Assembly (NCBI RefSeq): GCF_001625215.2
Contig: NC_030385.2
Location: 32,079,598 to 32,143,597 of the forward strand
Direction: 5' to 3'
Length of the DNA: 64,000 nucleotides
Source: Daucus carota subsp. sativus
Lineage: Eukaryota > Streptophyta > Magnoliopsida > Apiales > Apiaceae
This document shows, piece after piece, positions 49,366 through 61,920 of this stretch. Each line of letters starts with the position of its first letter. The first letter of the stretch is position 1. The translations under genes were made by a program, and so were the position numbers. A model generated the notes under the pieces. That model saw only the letters and a program-made list of their open reading frames with translations, did not search any database and was not told the DNA's origin.

Positions 49366-52016
49366 TCATTTCTCTCGTACACATTAAAGCTAATATCAAA
49401 TGTGTTGGACGCGTACACCTGAAAGGCTAAAAGAGAGTCTGAGGACCTCGAGGTTGATATATTATACATGCGGGCTTAGCATGCATTTCAATATTCTAGT
49501 AATATATGTATAATAAAGAATTTTTCTAAAAATAAATTATGAAATTAAGTTTCGTATACGTCTTACAATATATGTCAAGATTCAAGAACTATAAAAAAAA
49601 ATATTGTGAAGATTCACCATACATTTCAGGGACGAAACCAAGAAAAAAAATTTGGAGGGGCGAATCAAGATTTTATTAATAAGTTCATGAATTTGTACGA
49701 ACAAAATCCAAATTTACATGAGACTTCTATATATGTTTGAATGGGCCGTCAAGATTTGTTAGTTATGGGGGACCAAATGAACTCTATAATCAATTTCTAT
49801 ACTCAAGATTCAGTAAATACAAGTTTTTGGAGAGATTTTGGGGAGGTTAAATGACTATATAATCAACTTTTATATTCAAAATAAAATAAATTTAAGCCTT
49901 GAGGGGAGGTTTTGGGGGGACACGTCCATCGGTAATAATCTCATAAATAAGAGTATATGATCGACATTGGTCATTGAATGACTATGAAATAAAACATGTA
50001 GGAAAATGCTAAATCAATATCACAACTGTTGCAACCTTAAATTGTAATTATAGGTCTTAATACATAACAACCAGATGCCCCAAACACAAGTTCTATTACA
50101 TATCAGATGGTCCAGATCAAAGAAATAGGAGGCATTATAATAAATCTACGATGATAACTTCAACCTCCACACACCAAATGAAAGAAAAAAAGAAGCATAT
50201 TAATAAATCGTTATAACTTCAACCTCTACATGGGGTTCAATAATGGATGTAATCTGCTTAACGACATGATCAGGAGAGTTGAAAATGTGAATTATCTACC
50301 CCATGTGTTTGTCTTAAAAACTTTGATTCAAGCCAAGTTGGTTAATAATATCGTAGTACAAGTTAAGAATACTGTTCTCTTCACACTTGCAGTTTGAAGT
50401 AAGTAATGACATGGATCGGTAATTTTTTTTAGTAGTGTTTAGCAATAGATTTGATATGTATAGTCTTAAATTTAAATTTGACATCGAGAACTATCAATAT
50501 TTTAGAATTTTTAATTGATCAATTAAGCCGCCTGTTTATCAAATTCTAAATCTGTCATTGCATGGATCTATGTTCCTGACAAGTAAGTTATGCTTTGTTT
50601 CCCAAATTTGGAACAATAAGCTCATGACAGTGCAAATAAATTCACACGAAAACTGAATTATGGAGAGAGAGAGAGAAGTGCAAAGTCCAAATGGAAGTTC
50701 ATTAGAATCAAGTGTTAAGCCATTTTCTAGCTCCAGTACTAGAATAGAATCTTTATTGGATACTTTAGTTCTAAAATTTAATGAACCTTTTTATTGTGGT
50801 TGGATTAGTGTTCTTTGATACTTCGTAGAAATTTGATATAAAAGAATGTTTGTTAACGTTTTGTGTTAAATTTTGCACTTGGACTTGATGACCTTCATTT
50901 TGCTTCTGGCTTCTGCGATATTTTCTAGTGGATGAATTTCTTTTAGAAGGATTTGTTAATGTTATACTTAGTTGAATATTCATTTTTTAGTTATCATACT
51001 CAATTTCAAGGAATGGTTTAGCCTTGGTCTTGCCGCATTCTTATGCTAGGTGCTAGGTGGTTTGTTGTTGCTGTAGTTGTGTAAATTTCAGTCTGGCTCA
51101 ATATTGTGTGCCTGCACTATTATTTCTCTTTTAATATGTAGGATTTCAAAGCTTAATTACTTATATGTTAAAATATGTTTTGGATTAGTCATAAAGAAGT
51201 AATAAAACATAATCATTAAGATTTAAGGGTAAAAGGAATGATTCACACTCTATCTGATTGCAGCTCAGTGCCAAACATGAAGTGGCATACATGTATGCAA
51301 AACAAACACAGGTGCAGAGTCCGCTTAGCCTACAAGTCAGAATGTGATAACCAAGGCACTGGCTACATACAGGGAAATTATGGTTAAATATGCAGGGAAA
51401 TTTTGGAGTTCACTTGCCATCAGGCTGGGATTAAATCGAAGATTGACATTCAGATACAACTTCAGTAGAAGAAAAGGTTTTTGTTACAGTAAAGCGTGGC
51501 ATCAATGTTTATTCATTTCTTTTAGGCTTGATTTACTGAAATACATTGTTTTTCATCCGACCTCCATTTCTGCAACCATTGTTTAGTTATCTAAACTGAC
51601 AGTTTTCTTTTCGAACGCTCATAACTCAGGAGCCATCATGAGTCATGACTTCTTGTTCTGAAAAGTACAGGAAGAAATGTTCATCAGCTTCTGTCTTGTA
51701 GTTCTGCGAACATGAACCCCAGGTGCATGCACCGATTCGCTTCCAACAGATATTACAGCTGATATTCAGTTCCTGCATGTATCCAACAATCTTTGCCAAT
51801 GCTGTCCTGTTGATCTTTCAACTCAATATCTGAACTCTGAAGACTAAATGGAATAAAAAAGAATTGGTTATCTAAACCAGAATAGTCAATATTATTTGAT
51901 ACGTCTTCGATATGGCCCCAGAAGGCCAGAATCACAAACTTTCTCAAATTAGTGCAGAATCCTTTTCCTCGTTACAATTTGTACCTCGTTTTATTAATTT
52001 TGACAAAAAATATTAA
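49366..52016. other. Intergenic DNA, with a diverged copy of DUF1442 spacer sequence
   Basis: Short ORFs at 50771-50983 (-), 51344-51586 and 51753-51947 (-) are not supported. About 49620-49930 looks like part of a dispersed repeat (ttcagggacgaaaccaag ... ggttttggggggacacgtcc) whose class I cannot name. About 51600-51960 matches, in diverged form, about 61840-62180 (aggagccatcatg..., cttctgtcttgtag..., accccaggtgcatg, agaatagtc). Confidence 0.5.
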
Positions 52017-52736
52017 GGGAGTGTTTGGTTGGAGGTTCATGGGCTTGGTAAACGGGAATGGGCTCCCCATTCCATAACCCAATGTTTGGATTAAATTTTA
52101 AAGGGAGGGGAATGTGAACCCGTGTACCTTTGGCCTGTTAACACAAACCTGCCTTCCGCCCCGGGTTACGGAAACAGAATCCCAGTCAATCGTCTCGCTC
52201 GATATACAGCTCCTGCATCAGTTCTTCATTTCTCTATCATTTTTTGTTGTCTGTCGATCTCGCCCCCCTCTCTCTCCGCCTCTCCCTAGCTCCTCTCCAT
52301 CTCTCCCTCTCTCCCAAGCTCTCTCCACTCTCCGTCTCTGTTATTGCTCGATAGTCAAAACTTTTTCCAAGGTAACTCTTTGCACAAAACTCTCATCATA
52401 TCTATACTCTCGTCACAAATATATGCATATATTTGTGTAAATTGGCTCACCATTTATGCAAGCCATATGCAATTTATGAGTCTGCTGTGCTGTGTGTTTA
52501 CTATCTGCTTATACATGAAAACTGGTATCAAGGTGTTTGATTAAATGTCTAAGTGAGAATCTTATAGCTGAATTGAACAAGTTATGTTCTTCAATGTTTT
52601 GATTTGAGTTATTTATGAGTCTGCTGTGCTGTGTGTTTATTATATGCTTATACTTTGTTATGTGGGTCATTGTCGAATTATTCTTGACAAACTTTTTAAA
52701 TGCTGATATGTTTTTTCCGGACTTTTTATATATAGT

Positions 52737-55016
52737 ATGAATACTGGAAGAGGGCAGAACAAGATGAATTGGAGTGATGAGGAGGATCGTGCTCTCATTG
52801 AAACCCTTCAAGAAGTGGCTGTTGATATAAATTGGAAGAGTGAGAAGGGATGGAGGGATAGTTACTTGGTCCGGGTTGAAGAGTTGATGGCAATGAAAGT
52901 GCCTATGGCAGGTTTAAAAGCTAATCCGCACATTGAGTCAAGGTGGAAGTATCTGAAGCGAAAGTATCACGCGATAGCCGATATGCGAGCTAGTTCTGGA
53001 TTTGGTTGGGACGAGAATTCAAAAAAAATTCAATGTGATAAAAGCGTGTATGACGAATGGTGTAAGGTACATAGTTACTTTCCTAAATTGTTTATTGTAT
53101 TTCTGATATAATCATATATGCCTGAAACCTGTCTTTAATGAGTACAAAATATTTCTCAGAAATGGAAGATATTGTGCTTTGTTTGTGCAAATAACTAGAT
53201 CAGAATTGGGCAAGAGTTTATGAGAGTTTGCTACAGTTTCTGTCTTTTTTATCAGTTTTTGGGGTTTATTTTGATGGTTCATTTCTCTTTCTTTTGGAAT
53301 TATTTTTTCAAACTCTACAAAGGTTGTAGTGATATTCAATTCCCTATATAGATTGTTGAGCATGATATCCTTCTTGATCCCGACAATTGCATGTTGTCTA
53401 GTTGCTTAAACCTGTCAAAATACAATGGCATGTGCTTGAATATGTTTCATTTCTACCATGATCACATTGTTCATCTTCTTTTCTTTTGACTGGTATAACT
53501 CAGGCGTGCCAAATGATATTTTTAGTATGTCTACTTCATGCCCCCCCCCCCCCATTTTCCTGTGAGTAATATAAGTATAAGTGGATTAACATAAGCTTAA
53601 GTTGGATGAGTAAACGATGCAATTATTAATAAACAGACTTGCTTTATGTTCTTGCAATGGGCTAATTTTATATGAGAGGGATACACTAGGTACTATATGG
53701 TTTATTTTTTTCTAATTCAAACTTAATAAAACTTTTGAGGACTTGTATTATTATCTTATTTGAGCCGGATGCCCCTATATATTAAAATCAACCTTTTTAA
53801 AAGTTATTGTTAGTTTAGGCATGATTTTGGCTTGTAACATATATTTTTAATGCTTGAAATTTTCGTTTCTTTTTCTCCTGGCAAACTTACTTTGTAGCAA
53901 TACATTTAGGACAAGAATAGAGATTAACTTGCCCTGTCGCTAAAATTTGCATTTAGCTCCTCCAGTGATCTGTTCAAGTTTAGGACAAGAATTAAATAAA
54001 GTTGGAAGTAGAAGTTTCCTGTTGTAAAAGTTATCTTAGATTCGAATTACATGCCACTACTTGTGTAAAAGTACACAAGTAGTGGCATGTAATTTTATTT
54101 CTACGTGTAATTGTGTTCAACTTTAATCTCTGGGCATAATAAAACTGGAGTCCTTATTTGGTTGATCATAGTGGTTTTTGCATTCTTTCTAACTCGAAGA
54201 TTATTATTAAATCAATTTGCTGGTCATGGTATTTCTAGTTACTTTCTCAAGCTCAGAACTAAAAAAAATATGATGTAGTTTTTGTAATTTGCTGTAAGAA
54301 AAATGTGGTTCATGTCTTCAGTAGCATATTGTTAATTAAGGCAGATAGCTACCTTAATTTATCAGCTACGAAAGTGCAGCTTGCATTATAAGAGAATTTA
54401 TCAGCTAACTTAATAGGATAAGTCTATATGTAAGCTGATGTTGTTTAATCAATTGTTTCTGCTTCATATCGACTAATGTATTTATGTTTGAAACTTTCAG
54501 AGCCACAAGGATGCTAGAGATATGTGGGGTGTTTCGTTTCCGCATTTTCATGCACTTGCAGAGTTGATGGGGAATGATCGAGCAACGGGTAGTAATGCTG
54601 AAAATTTTGCAGAAGCAATAGAGAATATGGGGAATGAAACAAATGACTCGATGTTTAGTACTTCTACAGAAGAAGCTGATCAAGATTCTGTTTCCAAACC
54701 TGGTAAAAGGAAGCGATCAAAGGACAACCCTGAAAAAAATTTAATTTCCATGTTTGATGATGTATCTAGCAAACTAGGCTCATTTATGGAGAATATCGAT
54801 AAGCATCTTGGCAAGTTAGTTGCGAGCGAGAGTGATGACATGGCTGCTAAAGTGATGGAGGCTTTGAGACAGATGGAAGGATTGTCCGGTGGTCAAGTGC
54901 TACAAGCTGCTGAAATACTTATGGCTGAGCCGCCTAAATTAAAGGTTTTTTACCATGCCGATGCAGAGTTGAGAAAAGAATATATTTATCGTATTTTATT
55001 AGCTAAAAATAAGTGA
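52737..55016 (+). CDS. Myb/SANT-like DNA-binding protein (PIF/Harbinger ORF1-type)
   Basis: Two exons, 52737-53066 and 54501-55016, join in phase 0 to give 281 residues; the 1434-bp intron has GT-AG borders. The N-terminal domain (about residues 9-115) is Myb/SANT-like: NWSDEEDRALIETL, then PHIESRWKYLKRKYHAI and FGWDENSKKI, matching the Myb_DNA-bind_3 type. A linker with a basic nuclear-signal-like run (GKRKRSKDNPEK) precedes a helical C-terminus ending AELRKEYIYRIL. Such proteins bind transposon ends and assist the separate transposase; some have become host regulators. A CT-rich leader (52190-52370) and a donor-like AAGGTAACT at about 52369 suggest a 5' UTR intron ending just before the ATG. 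The frame is fully open despite the missing transposase. Host domestication is possible but unproven. Confidence 0.8.
53541..53553. repeat. Homopolymer C13 in the Myb/SANT intron
   Basis: Thirteen C residues run in a row. The exact length may be unreliable in the assembly. Confidence 0.8.
54045..54094. other. Perfect 23-bp inverted repeat with 4-base loop
   Basis: The left arm is aattacatgccactacttg continuing to 54067. The right arm 54072-54094 is its exact reverse complement and the loop is aaag. It lies in the intron of the Myb/SANT gene and would form a strong RNA hairpin in the pre-mRNA. Function is unknown. Confidence 0.9.
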
Positions 55017-55067
55017 TCAATGTTTCTTGAATTTACTTATTGTTAATTCTGCAGCCATAGTGTTTAG

Positions 55068-55608
55068 TAGGGGTGAGCAAAAAAAACCGAAAAAACCGAA
55101 ACCGACCCGAAAAACCGAAAAACCAAACCGAAAAAAACCGTAACCGACAAAAACCGTAACCGACAAAAATCGGAAAAAACCGTAACCGAACCGAACCGAT
55201 ATAACGGTTACGGTTTTACCTCTAAAACCGAACCGAAAACCGAACCGTTTATATAATATATAATAAAAATATAACATTTATTATATATTATTATATATAA
55301 CATATTATATATATATGTGTGCTACAATATATTAAATTATTAATTATATATTTTAGTAAGAGAAATAGATATAATAAGTATATAAATATATTTCTAAAAT
55401 TAATAAAATTATTAAATTTGTATAGTAGTTTCTAATCATATAAAAACCGGGAAAAAACCGAAACCGACCCACGGTTAACCGAACCGAAAAAAACCGTTTG
55501 AAACGGTTCGGTTACGGTTTCTACCTAAAAACCGAACCGAACCGAAATACACGGTTCGGTAACGGTTTTAGGTAGAAACCGAACCGAACCGAACCGTGCA
55601 CACCCCTA
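55068..55608. mobile_element. hAT-like element nested in the PIF/Harbinger unit (541 bp)
   Basis: The left end is TAGGGGTGAGCAAAAAAAAC and the right end GTGCACACCCCTA. It has a perfect 8-bp duplication, gtgtttag, at 55060-55067 and 55609-55616. Subterminal arrays of aaccgaaccg and ggttacggttt flank an AT-rich core. It is the complete relative of 48134-48828 and starts 51 bp past the Myb/SANT stop codon. Confidence 0.92.
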
Positions 55609-56167
55609 GTGTTTAGAAGACGGTAACATCCAGCAACATGAAATTGCTTATTTTGCTACTAGCCAGATTTAGCTTTAAACAGACCTTGTTGTTGTTATGT
55701 GATTGAATTTTCTTGTTCTTATGTGATGGAACTTTTTTATGTGGAAGAAATCTTGGATGCATGAGAATGTTATTTATTAATTTGTTTGTTTTGCTCCTAG
55801 CCAAATTTGTCACGTATAAATTTTATTTTATCACATGAAATTTGCAACACTCAATTTTTAAGAAAAATTACTTTTAACAAAATAAAAATAACTTACCTAT
55901 TGGAGTTTCAATTATTATTATTAATTAAGACAAATAAGTTGATTTTAAATATAATATTCAACAATTTTTTAATAGAAATTTTCAATTTTAACAAAAAAAA
56001 AAAATTCATTCCCATTCCCATTCCAGAGTAATCCAAACAGCTTCATTTTGTGAACAGATTCCGATTCCAGAGCAATCCAAACAATCTCGGTAACCTCATT
56101 CCCAAACCCGATTACCCCCATTCCCATTCCCCTGATTCCCATTCCCATCAGCAATCCAAACAGCCCC

Positions 56168-57309
56168 TAAGTAGTGTAACACAACCAGAAATACAACTAA
56201 AAGCAACTTCTGATGCTCCTCCAAACTCACCGACTGTATCTGTCCGAATTTCGCGAACTATGAGTCTTTAAATTTCTTGAGCATGTCGTTTTCTGTTGAC
56301 TATATAAAGATATTGATGTTTTTTCTTTATCTGCCTTTCGTTTTTACTCTTATAAAATACAGAGGTTGCTATTGCCTAGTTAGCATCAACTAGAGCTACA
56401 TGCCATCAGCAATTTCTTCTTGAATATAGTTTCTGGTTTAAGTAAATAATTTTTTCATTTATCTGTGTAATACATAACAACTTTTCTGTCTAGAGCGCAT
56501 TTCAGTAGCATTTTATCTCAAAGCTGAGAGCTGTAAATTTGGTTTACTTAATTTTATCATACAGTTACTATATTCCGTTTTGCTGCTTCTAATATATCTT
56601 TGTTGTACCACTACCATTTCATGTTTTTCATATCAAGTCAAGTTTGTCGATTAATCCCTCTCTCCGTGTATGTTAAACAATCTCCATTTATTTTGTGAAG
56701 TCTCAGTTTGTCCACTAATCCTTCCCTCTGTACATGTTGAACATTCCTGTCATCTTTGAATACTCCAATGACTGGGGGGTCCTTTGGCTGAGAGTCATAG
56801 TTTTGGTGTGCACACATCAATGTGTAGTTCAGAGGCCCAAGGGTCTCCCTTTGTTACTTTTTTGATCTAAGAAACCTTTGCAACTAAGCAAGAATTTTTT
56901 TTTTGTGAAGAAACATGTATGTCGTGCTTGAGAAGAAGAAGATTCATTTCTGACTTGCTTAATTCTGCTGTTAAATAGCAAAGAAAACAATTGATTCCTG
57001 AGATTGTTATGTTTGCTCTACAACATTAATAGATTCTGAGCAGCATAATAAAGAGAGAAGTATATAGATTTACATAATTCAGGCAGTCCTTATGAGTCAT
57101 GCATAGTTCTCATAAAAACTCTGATTTCTATTTATGGTATGGGCAACTTCAGATCTGATTGGAGAAACCAATTCAAGACCTAGCTTGGTATGATCTTCAA
57201 ACATAAAAAATGCCAGAATAATATCTGCTAGTTACACTGCCACTGATATGATCAGACTCTAAGATGCTACTATAACATCTTGCTGTTATATGAAGCATAT
57301 CAGTCGAAT
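56168..57309. other. Intergenic DNA between the transposon and the first DUF1442 gene
   Basis: About 56640-56765 holds two diverged 63-bp tandem units (caagtttgtcgattaatccc / cagtttgtccactaatcctt). About 57147-57300 is the 3' flank of the DUF1442 gene and matches 62605-62722. No other gene is seen. Confidence 0.5.
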
Positions 57310-58104
57310 CTATGCCTTAATTACTGCTCTTCTATGAGATGACCTGACCCTGAATACATGCTCTTCACCTGTACACCTATCTACTTTAACTATCCAACGA
57401 CTTCTCTTCCCTGAACAACCATTTTCATGTCCACTGGATTCCCCTCTTGCTGCTATAGTAGTCATTAGCAGCCCTTCACCGATGGGCAAAAGATGGGTCT
57501 CGGAGCCACCCCACTGCCAAGAATTCTTACAGAGTGCATTGTAACCTAATACAGTTGTACTCATCTTTCTCCTCTCAGCTGATATTTGCACAGCTTTAAA
57601 AATATCCTCATGGTTTTCAAGATTGCAGTCTATGACTACAAGATCCGCCTTGCTGTATTCGCTTGACAGCAAAGTTTGAGGTTCCCCAACAACAAACTCA
57701 ACTTGAGTGGCATTGCAGCCAAGTATGTCTATCGACAATTGAAGCTCTTCTTCACTGCTTACAATGCAGATAACTCTTCCTCCAGTTTGATGAGCTGCAG
57801 CTACTAGTCCAAGTGCTGGCGAGCCTGCTCTGGTTGCACAAGCAACCACCATCAGTTGTGCATTCTTTCCTGCAGACAGTGCTGAGATAAACTCGGCTAC
57901 ATTTGGTTCTTTATCACTTGATCCCTGCATAAGATGAATCTTAAAAATGTTATTAAAGATGTACAGAACTTAAGTTTTTGAGTCTTAGAACTATGTAATT
58001 GGCTCCAGACAAATGAAGAAATGCATGAGAAAAGTTATCAAGCTTACCATTTTGATGGTTCTTAGATAAGCCTTAGTCGCATATTCAGCAGACCAGCAAC
58101 CCAT
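57310..58104 (-). CDS. DUF1442 family protein, copy A
   Basis: Exon 1 is 58104-58048 (MGCWSAEYATKAYLRTIKM) and exon 2 is 57924-57310. The donor GTAAGC and acceptor TTATGCAG are canonical, giving 223 residues. The exon 2 reading must start at GSSDKEPN; an ATG two codons upstream is intronic. The protein matches the plant DUF1442 family (like Arabidopsis At5g62280), which has a Rossmann/methyltransferase-like pattern: NAQLMVVACA, GGRVICIV, VEFVVGEPQTLL, ADLVVIDC, then a C-terminal WIVKVDRCTGEEHVFRVR signature. No catalytic function is established to my knowledge. It is one of a tandem pair with 62723-63504. I count about 40 differences between the two proteins. Confidence 0.9.
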
Positions 58105-59137
58105 CTTAACAAAATTATATGCCTTGTGTAAATGGTTGTTCAAGCTTCAGGCTTGAAGAGGAAGGCAACCTTAAGTGTGTAATAGAGTGTTTTGCCTTGA
58201 CATTCTATCCATTGTAATTGCGCACACATATATATAGCAAATCCATAAAGGTTAATTGTTGAGCCTGCTCAGCAATAATGCAGGTGGCCATGTATTAATT
58301 TTGTACACAAGTTATGATTAATTTTTTTACTGTTTCCAACCAACCAACTCAAGTAGATATCGCATTTTGGTGCCTCTGTTGAACTTTCAGAACCTAATAT
58401 TTGAAAAAAGAAAACTGCAGGATGTTTAAAATGAACTTGTTACAAACAATTTTCTTTTACTAACGTTATATCAGACATGCAAATTTAGTCACTTTGCAAG
58501 TCTAAGAGGGAGTATATCCTGGATCATGAAGATTACTGTTTAATATATAACAGAACTGTAAATTTGTACACAGCATTGTTATCCTGGTTTCCGTCTAACT
58601 TGAAACTTATGAAGAGGCTGGATGCTGACAATATTGATGCAATTTTGTATTGTTCTTCATATATGACAATATTGGTAAATTTCTGATACCTTTTGGAAAA
58701 GTTTCTGATATCAAACATGTAAATAATAACAATTCAAATCTCTAGCATTATTATTTACGTGCTAGAAATGAAGCAGATAATATTTACTCTGAGGATGCTT
58801 CATTTTGTGATATTTGTTTTAACAAAGACCATTTTTGACAAGCTGCACAGAAAAGTAATTAGCATATGTATAAGAAACAGCTAAACAGAATTGAAGAAAT
58901 GATCCATTTTGCCTCCCAACAGCGTTACAGAGATCTGAATCTAATCAAGTTGTTTCCATCTCAGAAAAAATGGAATTGTCTTTATTGAGACATAAGTTGT
59001 ACATCTTTTTATAAGAATTGAGACATGGAGTGGAAAAGAAGGTAAAGGAGGCTATCTTGTTATGTTGCTGGAGATGAATGTAACAAGTTGTGGGGCACAA
59101 GGCTTTAAACATACTGCTAAAGGATGAACATGTTTGC

Positions 59138-61920
59138 ATGGGGACCACAGGGGAGTGAAGGATTAGTGGAACTAGCTAGTAATATTGCATGTATATCTTT
59201 GTTTTTTTTGTTGTAATTCATTGGCTAGACTAAAGAGCAGTCCATTCTTGATAAATGATGCACATGCAGGCATCAATAAATCAAACTTCAGTTCATCGCC
59301 TCTGCAACAATCTGGACTAGACGATGGCTTGTAGGTCCAGCTATCCGGTCAGTGTGTCCCTCCACTTTTTTAATTTGAAGTGTACTCGACGATGAAGATT
59401 CAAACTCAGCATATGATCATTTTTAAGAAAAATAATATGAAGCACACTCATTTCATTGTTCATGAAAACAATGAAGGAGGTCAATAGATATAAGTTGAGT
59501 ATAAATCAATCATTTCCTATGACATAAAATTTCAAATTAGCTCAAAAGAAAAAGGTTTGGGGTTTTTTTACAACTTTTTTTTAAGTATGCCAAATCAATT
59601 AACTTAAATAATGGACCTGTTAGTGAGAAAACAAGTATACTAGTTCATTTGTAGCGACAAAAATAGATACTCATTTAACGCAATCTATATTTTTTTCAGG
59701 TATAATGTATTACTCTTTCTAACTGTACTGATGGGATACTCAACTCATGTTGGGAAGAAGAGTTAGAATCACAAGATGCATGAGTAATTCCTGCCCATCC
59801 CCAGACCCCAGCAGATGTCCAGCTTAGTCAACACAGTGTAACTTACGTGTGGATCAGTGACCCCTCTTACTTAAGTCTGATACACCAGCACCAATGGATC
59901 AATCCTACATATTTTCATGATTGATACAGTACATATGATAGTTTGTACTTCTGCAAATGGACCAAAGTACCGCCTGTATGGATTTTCCAGAACTTACACA
60001 ACATGGCTTGATTTTAAACAACCTAACTAACGTTTTTTTTAACTGTTTAGCGCCAAGAACTGAATTTTCACAATCTTAAATATTTGAGACAATTTCCCTT
60101 GCCATGCCAAGGACTAAATTTTCACAATCCTAATTATTATACGCAATCTCCTTATCCTGCCCTTCCCTTTTAAAGGGAATAGAATTCTTCCCGGGGCTTA
60201 TTTCATTGATAAGCAGATCGATGCCACAAGTTAAAAGAATACCCTGCAGCATAAATTCAGTTTAAGCACAAACTAGAAATGTCAAATGTATGAGAACAAC
60301 TAAGGAATGCTCCATCTAATGTCTTTAACAAAGAAGCCATCATGGCTTCATTCAGGAAATACAGGATGAAATGTCCATCAGCATGGGCGCACCAGCATGG
60401 GAGGAGCTAGTGAATTAAGGACCACAGGGGAGTAAAGGACCGGTGGAGCTAGCTAGTAATATATAGCATGCACAATATATATTTCAGATTTTTTATGATA
60501 TTTTTTTTTTGGTTTTTATACAGTGACTAGACTAAAAATCAGTTCATTCTTGATAAATGATGCAAATGCAGTGTATCAGTATCAAATTAAACTTCAGTTC
60601 ATCGCGGCTCCAACAATCTGGACTAGACGATGGCTTGTAGGTCCAGCTGTCCAGTGTGTCCCTCAACTTTTAGAATTTGAAGTGTACTAGACTATGAAGA
60701 TTCAAACTTGTTCAATGTTATGTATATCAGTATAATTAAACTCAGCAAATGATCATTTGCTTTAATTTGAACACTCATTGTTCTTGATATTATTGAAAGA
60801 GGTCAATTTCACTAGATACAAGCAGAGTACAAATCACACGAATCATTCTCCAAGTATACCAAATGATTTCACACGAATCATTCTCCCAGTATGCCAAATG
60901 ATTCCACTCAATATACATTTTCTCAGATTACACTTGAAAATGCATATTATGTTGTGTTAAATATAGCATGCATAATCAGAATAGGCCTTTCTGGATAACG
61001 GATTCAAAACCAATGTCTAGTGTTAATGATAATATACGATTCAATCAGGCCATCATCCTTGCTCTTTGAAGGTCTTCTGTTAGAACATGTTTGTTTAATA
61101 AGTTAAGTTGTATTAAGTCGACGTCTATTATAAAGAATGCAAAAATCACTTATATAAAAAACTATCTAACTGTACTGATGGGATACTTGACATATGAAGA
61201 AAAGTTAAAATCACGCGATGAATGACCCAAACATGTGATATTGTAGTAATTCCTGCCCATCCCCAGACCCCAGCAGATGTCCAGCTTAGTCAACACAGTG
61301 CAACTTACGTGTGGATTGGTGACCTCTCTTAATCAAAACTAATAAACGCTACCTTACAGAAATTCATCCACCGGCTCAATCTGATAGACCTGCTTCCTAT
61401 CCATTCATCCCAAACCCTACATATTTTCATGGTTGATAGAGTACATGAGATAGTCTATACTCTTGCAAATGGAACAAACTATACAGCCTGTGTGAATTTT
61501 CCAGACTTGCACAAAATGATTCGAACAGAATTGTACACTGTTTATTGCCACAAACTTAATCTACTCAATCTTAATCATCTGATACAATTCCCTCTTGTCA
61601 TGCCAAGAAATGAATTTTTACAATCCTAACTACTCACTCTGTTTTTAAATAAGTGACGTTTGACTTTTTGGCACACATTTTCTTTATCATGTCCGCCCCT
61701 TTCAATTAGAATTTCCTCAAGTCTTGTTTCGTTTCTGGTGATAAGCCGATTGATGCCACAAATTTAAAGAATACTGCAGCAGTCAAACCAGTTTAAACAT
61801 AAACTAGGACTGTATGTGAAGAACTAAGAAATGCTCCTTATTCTGATGTCTACTCTTTAACCCAGGAGCCATCATGGCTTCGTAATCTGAAAATACAGAA
61901 AGAAGTGTCTATCAGCTCCT
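59138..61920. repeat. Two diverged tandem spacer units (about 1.3-1.5 kb each)
   Basis: Unit 1 is about 59138-60400 and unit 2 about 60418-61920. Blocks in the same order match at offsets that grow from 1280 to about 1530 bp: 59138/60418, 59809/61262 and 60335/61868, so indels have accumulated. Part of the same sequence lies at about 51600-51960. Confidence 0.7.
60836..60905. repeat. Two-copy 35-bp tandem repeat
   Basis: acacgaatcattctcc(a/c)agta and the following bases are repeated at a 35-bp spacing, with few differences. Confidence 0.8.

Larger units (their letters stand above)
52017..56167 (+). mobile_element. PIF/Harbinger-type DNA transposon carrying only a Myb/SANT gene (4151 bp)
   Basis: The left end is GGGAGTGTTTGGTT and the right end read inward is GGGGCTGTTTGGATTGC. 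Both are flanked by TAA (52014-52016 and 56168-56170), the 3-bp target duplication typical of this superfamily. Subterminal DNA at the right repeats cattcccattccc-type units. It encloses a spliced Myb/SANT-like gene, the usual partner of the PIF/Harbinger transposase, but I find no DDE transposase ORF or fragment. A hAT-like MITE (55068-55608) is nested between the gene and the right end. Confidence 0.78.

Noticed and set aside
61632..61690. Possible Stowaway MITE left end (ctcactctgtttttaaataa)
   Set aside because: No matching right end or TA-flanked partner was found nearby, so it is at most a fragment.
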